A stretch of 24,608 nt of DNA from RGIG6374 sp045600965 (GCA_045600965.1 JAZRYW010000024.1:1-24608); one strand, 5' to 3'; counted from the stretch's first letter, positions 15,308 to 23,492 are shown. The notes: generated by a model from the letters alone, not told the origin. Numbers and translations: made by a program.

Positions 15308-16533
15308 TGGAACAGATATATTTTGTCGCCACGGCGTATCCTTTCGGGGACGGCCACTGAACAGTACTGCCCCTTTCCGGCGGATTCGGCGCTGACAAGG
15401 TCGACACGGATTTCGTCAGCCGTGAATTCCACCACGCCTGTAGTGGGCCCCACGATGATCAGATTGTCGCCCCTGTGAAGTGTGCCCGCCTCGACAAGGA
15501 TTTCGGCGACACCGATATTGGAGAACCAGTTGGTGATACGGCCCAGGTATTCCTTGCGGCGGGTGGCGCGGCTGCCGTAGACCTCGCTCCATTCCCCGAG
15601 CCTTGCGCCCTGATAGTAGCCGTCCCAGAACCCGCGGTTGAACACGGTGGCGAGACGCTCCTTGAGGGAGGCTGCAAGGGAGGGCGTGAAACGGCCCTCC
15701 TGTATGGCATCGGCCGCCTGGCGGTAGCAGCCTGTCACGGTACGCACGTATTCCGCGGAGCGGGCGCGCCCCTCTATCTTGAAAACCGTCACCCCGGACT
15801 CTGCGATGCGGTCCATAAACTCTATGGTGCACAGGTCCTTGGGGGACATTATGTATTTGTTGTCGATGTGCAGTTCGTTGCCCGTCTCAAGGTCCGTCAC
15901 CATATAGCCGCGACGGCATATCTGGTAGCAGGCGCCGCGGTTGGCGGATGCTCCGTATTCGTGGAGGGAAAGGTAGCACTTGCCCGATATTGCCATACAC
16001 AGCGCTCCGTGGCAGAACATTTCCACGCGCAGCAGTCTGCCCGACGGACCGCAGATGTTCTCCCGGACGATGGCCCCGGTGATGGCGCGCACCTGGCCGA
16101 GGTTGAGCTCGCGGGCGAGGACAATCACGTCGGCGAACTGTGCGTAGAAACGAAGGCTTTCAAGGTTGGAAATGCTGAGCTGGGTGGAGATGTGCACCTC
16201 GACACCTTCCTTTCGGGCATAGGAGATTGCCGCCATATCGGATGCGATGACGGCGCTGATGCCGGCCTCCTTCGCGGCCCTGACTGCAGCGCGCATAGGC
16301 TCGAGATCGTCGTCATAGAGCACGATATTGAGCGTCAGATAGGACTTCACCCCGGAGGCGCGGCAGATGCGGCAGACTTCGGCAAGATCCTCAGGAGCGA
16401 AGTTGTTGGCGGAATGCGAGCGCATATTGAGGTTGCCCACGCCGAAATAGACGGAATCCGCGCCTCCCTGGATTGCAGCCTGCAGGCATTCGAAATTGCC
16501 GGCCGGAGCCATTATCTCCAAATTCCCCTTCAT
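15304..16533 (-). CDS. trhP: Peptidase U32 family protein, TrhP/YegQ-like
   Basis: This 409-residue protein has the U32 fold: MAPAGNFECLQAAIQGGADSVYFG at the start of a TIM barrel, and the family signature VEMFCHGALCMAISGKCYLS (about 170-190), followed by cysteine-rich GACYQICRRGY. In E. coli, YegQ (TrhP) takes part in 5-hydroxyuridine formation at tRNA position 34 using prephenate-derived chemistry; other U32 members (RlhA, UbiU/V) hydroxylate 23S rRNA or ubiquinone precursors. The four cysteines visible in the middle (in CHGALC and GKC, plus GAC) could bind an Fe-S cluster, as in those relatives. TrhP is the best fit by length and C-terminal domain, but UbiU-like assignment cannot be excluded. 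It lies 6 nt after the polyprenyl synthase gene. Confidence 0.75.
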   Translation of the reverse strand: MKGNLEIMAPAGNFECLQAAIQGGADSVYFGVGNLNMRSHSANNFAPEDLAEVCRICRASGVKSYLTLNIVLYDDDLEPMRAAVRAAKEAGISAVIASDMAAISYARKEGVEVHISTQLSISNLESLRFYAQFADVIVLARELNLGQVRAITGAIVRENICGPSGRLLRVEMFCHGALCMAISGKCYLSLHEYGASANRGACYQICRRGYMVTDLETGNELHIDNKYIMSPKDLCTIEFMDRIAESGVTVFKIEGRARSAEYVRTVTGCYRQAADAIQEGRFTPSLAASLKERLATVFNRGFWDGYYQGARLGEWSEVYGSRATRRKEYLGRITNWFSNIGVAEILVEAGTLHRGDNLIIVGPTTGVVEFTADEIRVDLVSAESAGKGQYCSVAVPERIRRGDKIYLFQ

Positions 16534-16539
16534 AGCCGT

Positions 16540-17514
16540 CTATTTCACCCTGAAGGTCATCTCGTCCGCAAAGTCCTTCATCATCTGGAATCGCTCCCGG
16601 TCAAGGCCTGCGGCGGCGACGGATTCGAGGGCAAGGCCGTAATATTTGCGGATGGCCTCCACAGCGCCTTCCCTGACTCCGGAGCTGACGTATATTTCCT
16701 GCATACGCGCAATTTTGGCGGCCTGATCCTTCTCGTTGTCCATAATGTCGGCAATCGCAGCCCTTGTGGGGTCATCGGCGCGACGCAGGGCCTCGACGAG
16801 CAGCCAGGTCCTCTTGTTCCGGACTATGTCTCCTCCTATCCTCTTGCCGAATACGCTCTCATTGCCGAAAGTGTCGAGGTAGTCGTCGGCTATCTGGAAA
16901 GCGATGCCGAGCTGCATACCGAAGTCATAGAAGCTGTCCGCCACTGCGCCGTCGACCCCCGCCATCACTGCGCCGAGCTTTGCCGAGCAGGCGATCAGGG
17001 CGCCTGTCTTGAGGCTTATCATATTGATGTAGTCCTCGGTGGTGATGAACTTGCGGGTCTCGAACTCCATATCGTACTGCTGTCCTTCGCAGACCTTTAT
17101 GGCATTCTCGGAGAAGAGGGAGAGCACGGAGTGAAGCCTGTCGGGCGCGGCGGCCTGCATCATCTGGAATGACTTGATGAACATCGTGTCTCCGGAGAGT
17201 ATGGCAACGTTGCCGTCCCATTTCCTGTGGACCGTCATCTGGCCGCGGCGCACGTCCGCATTGTCCATTATGTCATCGTGGATGAGCGTGAAGGCGTGGA
17301 AGACCTCGAGAGCCAGGGCCGGGAGTATCGCCTCGCGTCCCATCTCATCGTTGAAAAGACTGTATACGGCAAGGGCCAGGCGGGGTCTGATACGCTTGCC
17401 GCCGATCGATATCATATATCGGATGGGGTCGTAGAGGCCCTGGGGCTCGCCTGTCAGCGACAGCTGGGACAGGGATCTCTCCACTACGGCCTTTATTTCG
17501 GGAAGAGTATACAT
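16540..17514 (-). CDS. Short-chain polyprenyl diphosphate synthase
   Basis: This 324-residue isoprenyl diphosphate synthase condenses IPP with allylic diphosphates. It shows GGKRIRPRL at 38-46, the first aspartate-rich motif DDIMD at 80-84 followed by NADVRRG, and the second motif QIADDYLDTFG at 207-217. An aromatic residue (F75) sits five positions before the first motif, which in this family often limits the product to short chains (C15-C20); product length is inferred only. The gene heads the minus-strand run that also holds ispF, with about 47 nt between its ATG and a minus-strand TATCTTTG box. Confidence 0.92.
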   Translation of the reverse strand: MYTLPEIKAVVERSLSQLSLTGEPQGLYDPIRYMISIGGKRIRPRLALAVYSLFNDEMGREAILPALALEVFHAFTLIHDDIMDNADVRRGQMTVHRKWDGNVAILSGDTMFIKSFQMMQAAAPDRLHSVLSLFSENAIKVCEGQQYDMEFETRKFITTEDYINMISLKTGALIACSAKLGAVMAGVDGAVADSFYDFGMQLGIAFQIADDYLDTFGNESVFGKRIGGDIVRNKRTWLLVEALRRADDPTRAAIADIMDNEKDQAAKIARMQEIYVSSGVREGAVEAIRKYYGLALESVAAAGLDRERFQMMKDFADEMTFRVK

Positions 17515-17556
17515 TTAAGAATGACTTAATTACGGCTCACGACGGTAGCGCGGGCA

Positions 17557-17608
17557 GGTGCAAAGATAGCAAAAAAAGCCCAATTCAGTTTTTTTATATC
17601 TTTGCACC
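17557..17608. promoter_or_regulatory. Back-to-back divergent promoters in a 12-bp inverted repeat
   Basis: GGTGCAAAGATA (17557-17568) and TATCTTTGCACC (17597-17608) are perfect inverted copies. Each holds a TATCTTTG -7 box: minus 17561-17568 for the polyprenyl synthase operon, and plus 17597-17604 for the chromate-transporter pair. Neither has a clear TTTG 19-20 nt upstream. Confidence 0.65.
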
Positions 17609-17621
17609 ATATAGAAAAGAT

Positions 17622-18170
17622 ATGATATTCCTGCAGCTGTTCTGGACCTTTTTCGTGATAGGCCTGCTCACCATAGGGGGCGGATATGCGATGCTGCCCC
17701 TGATCCAGCAGCGGGTGGTGGCCGACCATCAGTGGATATCCGGGGAGGAGTTCGCCAACATACTTGCAGTCAGCGAGATGACGCCGGGGCCGATAGGCAT
17801 CAACACCGCCACGTACATCGGTTACAGCGTAGTCGACGGGCAGGGATACGGCCAGTTGGTGAGCATACTCGGCTCATTCATATCCACAGGCGCGGTGGTT
17901 CTCCCCTCCTTCATCATCGTGCTCGGTCTGTGCAGGCTTTACGGCAGATTCAACCGGTCCGCCGTCTTCAACGGGTTTATGAGCGGGCTCAGGCCTGTGG
18001 TCACAGGGCTGATAGGGGCGGCCGCCGTGCTTCTGATCACCCCCGGGAACTTCACCGGCTGGGAGAGCTGGGCCATACTTGCAGCCGCTTTCTGCCTTGC
18101 GATGTGGTCGAAAGTACATCCGATAATCATCCTTCTGCTCTGTGGAGCGGCGGGTTATTTTTTTCTGTAG
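17622..18170 (+). CDS. ChrA-family chromate transporter half, first subunit
   Basis: This 182-residue membrane protein carries the chromate-transport (CHR) domain: FWTFFVIGLLTIGGGYAMLPLIQ at the N-terminus, then ISGEEFANILAVSEMTPGPIGINTATYIGY, and about five hydrophobic segments. It equals half of a full-length two-domain ChrA, and the next gene supplies the other half, so the two probably form a heteromeric transporter. By family knowledge ChrA exports chromate; in gut-type Bacteroidales the physiological substrate is unproven. The ATG is 17 nt after the -7 box, so the leader is very short. Confidence 0.88.
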   Translation: MIFLQLFWTFFVIGLLTIGGGYAMLPLIQQRVVADHQWISGEEFANILAVSEMTPGPIGINTATYIGYSVVDGQGYGQLVSILGSFISTGAVVLPSFIIVLGLCRLYGRFNRSAVFNGFMSGLRPVVTGLIGAAAVLLITPGNFTGWESWAILAAAFCLAMWSKVHPIIILLLCGAAGYFFL

Positions 18171-18172
18171 AT

Positions 18173-18733
18173 ATGAAAGGTCAGTCTGAAAACGGCGTAT
18201 CCCTGCTGAGTCTCTTTCTGGTGATGGCACGCATAGGCGCGTTCACCATCGGTGGAGGCTATGCGATGCTTCTGATGATACAGAAGGAGATCACCTCGAG
18301 AGGCTGGATAAGCGAGGAGGAGTTCCCCGACCTGGTGGCTCTCTCACAGGCGGCGCCCGGACTGCTTGCCGTGAACATATCCATATTCACCGGATACAGG
18401 CTGCGGGGAGTCCCCGGAGCGGTGGTCGCCACTCTGGGAAGCTGTCTTCCCCCTTTCCTTATCATTCTCGCCATAGCCGCCATCTTCAGCGGATATGCCG
18501 ACAATCCCGCCATCGAAAGGATATTCCGCGGTATGCGCCCCGCAGTGGTGGCCCTCATAGCCGTGCCTATGGTGAAGATGGCCCTGGGCAGCTGCAGGCG
18601 GTGGTGGCAGCTGATACTTGCCGCAGCATCGCTCACAGCTGTGGCCCTGCTCAAGATTTCTCCCATCAACATATTGATAATCACTGTCATAGCAAGCTTA
18701 TCCCTGAGTTTTTGGAAGAATCGCGCAAACTGA
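18173..18733 (+). CDS. ChrA-family chromate transporter half, second subunit
   Basis: This 186-residue protein is homologous to the gene before it: FLVMARIGAFTIGGGYAMLLMIQ matches the first half's opening, and ISEEEFPDLVALSQAAPGLLAVNISIFTGY its second motif, where APGLLAVN replaces TPGPIGIN. It has about five membrane segments. The start is the ATG at 18173, 2 nt after the upstream stop. The frame is open much further upstream, but that part is an out-of-frame shadow of the first half. The 3' end of this gene contains the promoter of the next operon. Confidence 0.88.
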   Translation: MKGQSENGVSLLSLFLVMARIGAFTIGGGYAMLLMIQKEITSRGWISEEEFPDLVALSQAAPGLLAVNISIFTGYRLRGVPGAVVATLGSCLPPFLIILAIAAIFSGYADNPAIERIFRGMRPAVVALIAVPMVKMALGSCRRWWQLILAAASLTAVALLKISPINILIITVIASLSLSFWKNRAN

Positions 18734-18742
18734 GTAAATTTG
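18711..18742 (+). promoter_or_regulatory. Promoter of the mutL operon
   Basis: TTTG (18711-18714) is followed after exactly 20 nt by TAAATTTG (18735-18742), a full match to the Bacteroidota housekeeping promoter. The next start codon is 22 nt downstream. The -33 box lies inside the transporter gene's last codons. Confidence 0.75.
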
Positions 18743-18764
18743 CATTGTTGTCAAGCATTACGTT

Positions 18765-19079
18765 ATGGGACTCGGATTTTTCAACATACCCCAGCACAGG
18801 GTGTTCCATTATGAACCCCGCTATTGGAACGAATCGAAGGAACGCATAGAGAAGCTCAAGGCCGAAAAGGCCAGGGAGGAAGGCTCTGCGGATGATGCCC
18901 GGGACGCCTATGTGCCCGGCCAGTATATACGCGGCAATATGCGCAAGGGCTATTACCGCGACGGTCAGAAGAGCAAGGTCAACACCAAGGTCAAGACCGT
19001 TATGAGCATCGTTTCCGTCATCCTTGCCTTCGCCATCGTCTATTTCGTGATAAAATACTACGCTCTGCTTCTCGCATAA
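18765..19079 (+). CDS. Small single-pass membrane protein upstream of mutL
   Basis: The 104-residue protein has a basic, charged N-terminal part (HRVFHYEPRYWNESKERIEKL) and one hydrophobic C-terminal segment (VMSIVSVILAFAIVYFVIKY, about 79-98) ending a few residues later, so it is probably tail-anchored. Similar short proteins starting MGLGFFxxPxHRxFxYxPRY are, from memory, common just upstream of mutL in Bacteroidales. Function is unknown. Its stop codon touches the mutL ATG with no gap. Confidence 0.75.
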   Translation: MGLGFFNIPQHRVFHYEPRYWNESKERIEKLKAEKAREEGSADDARDAYVPGQYIRGNMRKGYYRDGQKSKVNTKVKTVMSIVSVILAFAIVYFVIKYYALLLA

Positions 19080-20825
19080 ATGGGCTCACTTCACATCCTG
19101 CCTGACAGAATAGCCAACCTTATCGCCGCCGGCGAAGTGGTGCAACGCCCTTCGTCAGTGGTCAAGGAACTTATGGAGAACGCCGTGGATGCCGGCGCGG
19201 AATCCATATCCGTGCTCATCACCGACGCCGGGCGCACGCTGATACAGGTCATCGATGACGGATGCGGTATGTCCGGGCAGGATGCGGCACTCTGTTTCGA
19301 AAGACACGCAACATCCAAGATAGAGGAGGCCGATGACCTCGGCCGCATATCCACTTTCGGATTCCGCGGCGAGGCATTGCCGTCCATCGCCGCCGTGGGG
19401 CAGGTCACGCTCAGGACAAGGCGCAGGGAGGATGCGACAGGCACCTGCATCCACGCTGAGCAGTCAGCCGTATCGCCGGCCGAGACCGTCTCCTGCCCCG
19501 TGGGGACCAATATCGAGGTGCGCAACATATTCTACAACCTTCCGGCAAGGAGGAAGTTCCTCAAGAGCAACGCCGCCGAATTCGCTCACATCACCGGCGA
19601 GTTCCTCCGCGTCGCCCTCACACGCACCTCCATCCGCTTCTCTCTGACTCACAACGGCCACGAGGTCTATGTGCTTGCTCCCGTGCAGAATGTCAAGCAG
19701 CGCATATCGGCCCTGGCAGGACGCGACCTGGCCAACAGACTGCTGGACATAAGCGCTGATACGAGCATACTCCGCATCAGCGGATTCATAGGAAGTCCCG
19801 AATCGGCCCGAAAGAACTCCGCCAACCAGTATTTCTTCATAAACGGGCGCTTCTTCAGGAGCCCCTACCTCCACAAGGCCGTATGCAGGGCATACGCCAA
19901 CCTCGTGACGGACGGCTGCACCCCGCCGTACTTCATCTTCCTTGAAACAGCCGCGGACTATGTGGACGTGAACATCCATCCCACCAAGACCGAAATCAAG
20001 TTCGAGGACGAATCGACGGTGTTCCAGATACTCCATTCCGTGGTCAGGGAGGCTCTCGGCCGCAGTTCGTTCGCGCCGAGTATAGATTTTGACGCGGGTG
20101 CGCTGCCGGAGATACCCCTGCAGCACCCCAAGGACCGCACATACGTCGCTCCGCCCCGCATAAATTTCGACCCCCTGTTCAATCCCTTCAAGGACAGCGG
20201 CTTCGAAAGGGAGGCCCCCGCAAAGCCGCTTGCAGACTACGGGCGGCTGCTGGAGGACACCTTCGAGGACAGGCCGGTGATATGCATTCAGGACAAATAT
20301 GTCATAACGACAGTCAAATCGGGCCTGCTGCTGATCGATGTCAGTCGCGCAAGATTCCGCATCCTCTTCGAAAAGTATCTCTCAGCGCTTGAAGGAAGCA
20401 GCCCGATAATACAGAAAAGCCTCTTCCCGCACCGTATGGAGCTCCCCGCGGAGATTTATTCCGTTATGGAGGAGAATGAAGGCAAACTGTCACAGTACGG
20501 ATTCGACATCCGGCTGCTCGGGGGCGGTACGATAGTTGTCAACGGTATCCCTGACGGATACCCGGATGACGGATTTCTGGTGGAAGGCTTCATCGACGAC
20601 CTTGTGGAACTCCTCAGGGAAGGTGACCTCGGAGACGACTACCGCCGCGGCGTGGCCCTCAGGCTTGCAAGAAGCGCTTCTTCCGGCAAGACCTCCCTCA
20701 ACCGCACGGAAGCCCAGGCCCTGGTGGACAGCCTCTTCGCCTGCGATGATCCACGGAACTCCCCTTCGGGCGGAAAATGTATGACCATCATATCCCTCGA
20801 CCAGTTCGGGGACCTGCTTAAATAA
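19080..20825 (+). CDS. mutL: MutL mismatch repair protein with altered endonuclease motif
   Basis: MutL links mismatch recognition by MutS to strand incision and removal. The GHKL ATPase half is intact: MENAVDAG at 32-39, DDGCGM at 59-64, FGFRGEAL at 93-100, and PARRKFLKS at 155-163. The C-terminal domain is present, but the metal-binding motif DQHA(x)2E(x)4E is not: here the equivalent segment reads DVSRARFRILFE (420-431), whereas, from memory, Bacteroidota MutL proteins usually have DQHRAH-type sequence there. The zinc-site region near the end, LFACDDPRNSPSGGK, is also atypical. At 581 residues it is slightly shorter than usual (about 600-640). It starts directly after the small membrane protein's stop, and its own stop overlaps the rhomboid start by 1 nt. 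Confidence 0.95.
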   Translation: MGSLHILPDRIANLIAAGEVVQRPSSVVKELMENAVDAGAESISVLITDAGRTLIQVIDDGCGMSGQDAALCFERHATSKIEEADDLGRISTFGFRGEALPSIAAVGQVTLRTRRREDATGTCIHAEQSAVSPAETVSCPVGTNIEVRNIFYNLPARRKFLKSNAAEFAHITGEFLRVALTRTSIRFSLTHNGHEVYVLAPVQNVKQRISALAGRDLANRLLDISADTSILRISGFIGSPESARKNSANQYFFINGRFFRSPYLHKAVCRAYANLVTDGCTPPYFIFLETAADYVDVNIHPTKTEIKFEDESTVFQILHSVVREALGRSSFAPSIDFDAGALPEIPLQHPKDRTYVAPPRINFDPLFNPFKDSGFEREAPAKPLADYGRLLEDTFEDRPVICIQDKYVITTVKSGLLLIDVSRARFRILFEKYLSALEGSSPIIQKSLFPHRMELPAEIYSVMEENEGKLSQYGFDIRLLGGGTIVVNGIPDGYPDDGFLVEGFIDDLVELLREGDLGDDYRRGVALRLARSASSGKTSLNRTEAQALVDSLFACDDPRNSPSGGKCMTIISLDQFGDLLK

Positions 20826-21439
20826 TGAGATTTCTGCAAAACACTCCAACTGCGACACGCAACCTGATCATCATCAACATACTGATGATGGTCGCCACAT
20901 ATATCAACGAGCCGTTTATGATAAGGACCTTCGGCCTGTTCTGCATAGGCTCGCCTTATTTCAGATGGTGGCAGACAGTGACGCATATGTTTATGCACGG
21001 AGGGTTCTGGCACATATTCTTCAATATGTACACCCTGTGGATCTTCGGCAGCGTGCTCGAGAATATGTGGGGCACGCGGAAATTCCTGACCTTTTTCTTC
21101 GTGACGGGCCTCGGTGCCGCGCTGCTCCACCTCGGCGTAACCTCGCTCGAAGTCTCCGCCACCAAATACATCGTGCCCTGCGTCGGCGCATCGGGTGCAA
21201 TTTACGGGCTGCTGCTCGGATACGGAATGCTCTTCCCCGACAACATCCTCACTCTCATATTCCCGCCCATATCGCTCAAGGCCAAATGGTTCGTCATCAT
21301 CTTCGCCGTCATCGAGCTTGCAACCGGGCTGACGGGCTCCGACGGCGTGGCCCATTTCGCCCACCTCGGCGGAATGCTCTTCGGACTGCTGCTGATTTCG
21401 TGGTGGAAGCACAAGGGAACACTTTACTACAGGTCATAG
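20825..21439 (+). CDS. Rhomboid family intramembrane serine protease
   Basis: The 204-residue protein has about six membrane segments and the rhomboid catalytic pair: S123 in GASGAIYG and H180 in AHFAHLGG. HGGFWHIFFNMYTLWIFG (58-75) is the conserved loop-L1/helix-2 region with the oxyanion-side asparagine. It cleaves membrane proteins within the lipid bilayer; the substrate is unknown. Its ATG shares one base with the mutL stop (TAATG), so it is coupled to mutL. Confidence 0.93.
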   Translation: MRFLQNTPTATRNLIIINILMMVATYINEPFMIRTFGLFCIGSPYFRWWQTVTHMFMHGGFWHIFFNMYTLWIFGSVLENMWGTRKFLTFFFVTGLGAALLHLGVTSLEVSATKYIVPCVGASGAIYGLLLGYGMLFPDNILTLIFPPISLKAKWFVIIFAVIELATGLTGSDGVAHFAHLGGMLFGLLLISWWKHKGTLYYRS

Positions 21440-21518
21440 GACCTGCTGAACAACAATTCGCATAATTTTCGTGAACCATTCCAAAACAGATTCCAGGAAT
21501 GATGAAAAATGACCTAAT

Positions 21519-22079
21519 ATGGAAGACGAAATAATCGCTGCGGTGGAAGCCCTCAGGCAGGGTGACGTGATTCTCTATCCCACCGACACCATCTGGGGGA
21601 TAGGATGTGACGCCACGGATGAAAAAGCCGTGGCCCGCGTTTTTGAAATAAAGAAAAGGGTTGATTCGAAGAGCCTCATCATACTGGTGAGCGACCTCGA
21701 TATGCTTGCCCGGCACGTCAGGAAGATACCCGAAATGGCCCTTGACCTCATCGAAATCAACGACAGGCCTATGACCATCATATATCCGGAAGGCGTGGGG
21801 CTGGCCCCCAACGTGATTGCCGAAGACGGAAGCGTGGGGATAAGGATACCTTTGAACGATTTCTGCAAGGAGGTCATACGCAAGTTCGGACGCCCCGTCG
21901 TGTCGACTTCAGCAAACATATCGGGAGAGGCTTCACCGACCTGCTACGAGGATATCAATGCCGGGATAATCGGCTCCGTCGACCACATTGTCGACCCCTG
22001 CCTCGAAGAGGGATCGACAGGCCTTGCCTCACAGATCATCAAACTCGGTGTTGACGGACAGGTGAAGGTCATCCGCTAG
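21519..22079 (+). CDS. tsaC: TsaC/YrdC L-threonylcarbamoyladenylate synthase
   Basis: This 186-residue enzyme makes threonylcarbamoyl-AMP from threonine, bicarbonate and ATP, the first step of the t6A37 tRNA modification. The YrdC/Sua5 signatures are visible: LYPTDTIWGIGCDA (19-32), KKRVDSKSLIILV (45-57), and VVSTSANISGEASPT near residue 130. Length fits the single-domain TsaC form rather than two-domain Sua5. It is preceded by a 79-nt gap with no clear promoter. Its last 4 nt overlap the convergent phosphoesterase gene. Confidence 0.93.
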   Translation: MEDEIIAAVEALRQGDVILYPTDTIWGIGCDATDEKAVARVFEIKKRVDSKSLIILVSDLDMLARHVRKIPEMALDLIEINDRPMTIIYPEGVGLAPNVIAEDGSVGIRIPLNDFCKEVIRKFGRPVVSTSANISGEASPTCYEDINAGIIGSVDHIVDPCLEEGSTGLASQIIKLGVDGQVKVIR

Positions 22080-22594
22080 TATTCCCCGTCCGCCGAAGGA
22101 AGAGGGGACTTGTCCCACTCGCCAAGTTCCATATCGTGGATACGCCCCTGGTCTATGTGGAAGCGCAGGGCCGTGCGGACTCTGTGTATCCCGTAGATGC
22201 CGGCAGCCCCGGGGTTGATCACCAGCATATTGTAGCGTTTGTCGTTCATCACGCGCAGTATGTGCGAATGTCCGCAGATGAATATGTCCGGCCTGTGGGC
22301 TATGATGAGGTTCAACGCCCTGCCGTCATAGCGTCCGGGATAACCTCCGATATGCATCATAAGTATCTTCCTCCCCTCTATCTCCAGCACCTGGGTGTAA
22401 GGGTGGACGTCGCGGACGTCGTATCCGTCGCAGTTGCCGTAAACCCCCTTCAAGTCTTTGAAGGCGGCTATCCTGTCCGCAGTCGCGACATTGCCGAAAT
22501 CACCGGCGTGAAGTATGAGGTCACACGGCTCGAGGAACTTCTTCAGGGCGTCGTCGAAATAGCAGTGGGTGTCCGAAATGACTCCTATGAACAT
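22076..22594 (-). CDS. YfcE/MJ0936-type metallophosphoesterase
   Basis: The 172-residue protein has all five metallophosphoesterase blocks: DTH (8-10), GDFGN (31-35), GNCDG (53-57), H81, and GHSH (108-111). Such YfcE/MJ0936-like enzymes are manganese-type phosphodiesterases acting on small substrates in the cytoplasm; the natural substrate is unknown. It is transcribed convergently to tsaC (stops overlap by 4 nt) and divergently from rsmE with which it shares a palindromic promoter region. Confidence 0.92.
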   Translation of the reverse strand: MFIGVISDTHCYFDDALKKFLEPCDLILHAGDFGNVATADRIAAFKDLKGVYGNCDGYDVRDVHPYTQVLEIEGRKILMMHIGGYPGRYDGRALNLIIAHRPDIFICGHSHILRVMNDKRYNMLVINPGAAGIYGIHRVRTALRFHIDQGRIHDMELGEWDKSPLPSADGEY

Positions 22595-22617
22595 TTACGC
22601 ATTTTCTTTGAGTGATA

Positions 22618-22645
22618 CAAAGTTAGTTCGAATTGGCTAACTTTG
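22618..22645. promoter_or_regulatory. Palindromic divergent promoter of phosphoesterase and rsmE
   Basis: CAAAGTTAG (22618-22626) and CTAACTTTG (22637-22645) are perfect inverted copies 10 nt apart. Each contains a TAACTTTG -7 box, one per direction. TTTG boxes exist farther out on both sides but 25-27 nt away, beyond normal spacing. The rsmE ATG is 20 nt from its -7 box. Confidence 0.6.
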
Positions 22646-22664
22646 TCCCGCAAACCGATTGAAT

Positions 22665-23378
22665 ATGGAACTGTTTTATTCCGGGGACATAGCCTCCGGC
22701 ATCTGCACCCTCACCGGGGACGAGGCGGCGCACTGCGTAAGAGTGCTGCGTCACAAGGAGGGCGACACCATCAATGTCATCGACGGTGCCGGGACGATGT
22801 ATTCCTGCGTGATGGACTCCTGCTCGCCGAAGTGCGTCTCAGCCCGTATCGTGGAGGTGAATGACCGTTTCGGCGCTCACAACTACCGTCTGACGATGGC
22901 CGTCGCGCCTCCCAAGAACATAGAACGTTTCGAATGGTTCGTTGAAAAGGCCACCGAGATAGGCCTCGACCATATCTACCCCGTCATAGGAGATTTCTCG
23001 GAACGCCGGACGCTCAGGACAGAACGTCTCGAGCGCATAGTGCTCTCCGCCTGCAAGCAGTCCCTCAAGGCCGCGCTGCCGCTCGTCCACCAGCCTTCCT
23101 CGGTCCTGGATTTCATAAAGGGATTCAAAGGGGAGGGCGTTGTGAAGGCCATCTGCTACTGCGATTCAATCGAGGGAGCCTCCAAGGCCCTTCTGACCGA
23201 CATCATCAGAGGTCATCACGACTGTGCCGTTCTTATCGGCCCCGAAGGCGATTTCTCACCGCGCGAGGTGGAGGCTGCCATTGCGGCGGGATGGCAGACA
23301 GCGTCGCTCGGGAATTCCCGCCTGAGGATCGAGACAGCCGCACTCACCGCCGTCGGAGTCACATATTTCCTCAATTGA
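22665..23378 (+). CDS. rsmE: RsmE, 16S rRNA m3U1498 methyltransferase
   Basis: RsmE is a SPOUT-class enzyme that N3-methylates U1498 of 16S rRNA using S-adenosylmethionine. An N-terminal PUA-like domain (LTGDEAAHCVRVLRHKEGD) is followed by the knotted SPOUT domain with VAPPKNIERFEWFVEKATEIG, the SAM-site motif LIGPEGDFSPREVEAA, and LGNSRLRIETAAL. At 237 residues it is normal in length. The ATG at 22665 was chosen over an upstream TTG (22659), because the PUA domain starts MELFYSGD and the ATG suits the nearby promoter. Confidence 0.95.
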   Translation: MELFYSGDIASGICTLTGDEAAHCVRVLRHKEGDTINVIDGAGTMYSCVMDSCSPKCVSARIVEVNDRFGAHNYRLTMAVAPPKNIERFEWFVEKATEIGLDHIYPVIGDFSERRTLRTERLERIVLSACKQSLKAALPLVHQPSSVLDFIKGFKGEGVVKAICYCDSIEGASKALLTDIIRGHHDCAVLIGPEGDFSPREVEAAIAAGWQTASLGNSRLRIETAALTAVGVTYFLN

Positions 23379-23447
23379 TTCAGCGGTATTCCAGCTACGG
23401 GTTGTGCCTGTTCAGTTATTCCTAATTTTTAAAAAAACGCATTTTTT

Positions 23448-23478
23448 TTTGCGTAATTCAAACCTGTTAGTATCTTTG
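23448..23478 (+). promoter_or_regulatory. Promoter of tRNA-Gln
   Basis: TTTG (23448-23451), 19 nt, then TATCTTTG (23471-23478): a textbook Bacteroidota promoter whose -7 box ends 14 nt before the tRNA. Confidence 0.8.
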
Positions 23479-23492
23479 CAGTCCCAAAGCAC

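Noticed and set aside
15475..17172. Long plus-strand open frame (565 residues)
   Set aside because: It is antisense to the U32 and polyprenyl synthase genes, which have clear motifs; the translated sequence has no recognisable domain and runs across a gene boundary.
17732..18172. N-terminal extension of the second transporter half
   Set aside because: Arginine- and histidine-rich out-of-frame translation of the first half; the true start is the ATG at 18173.
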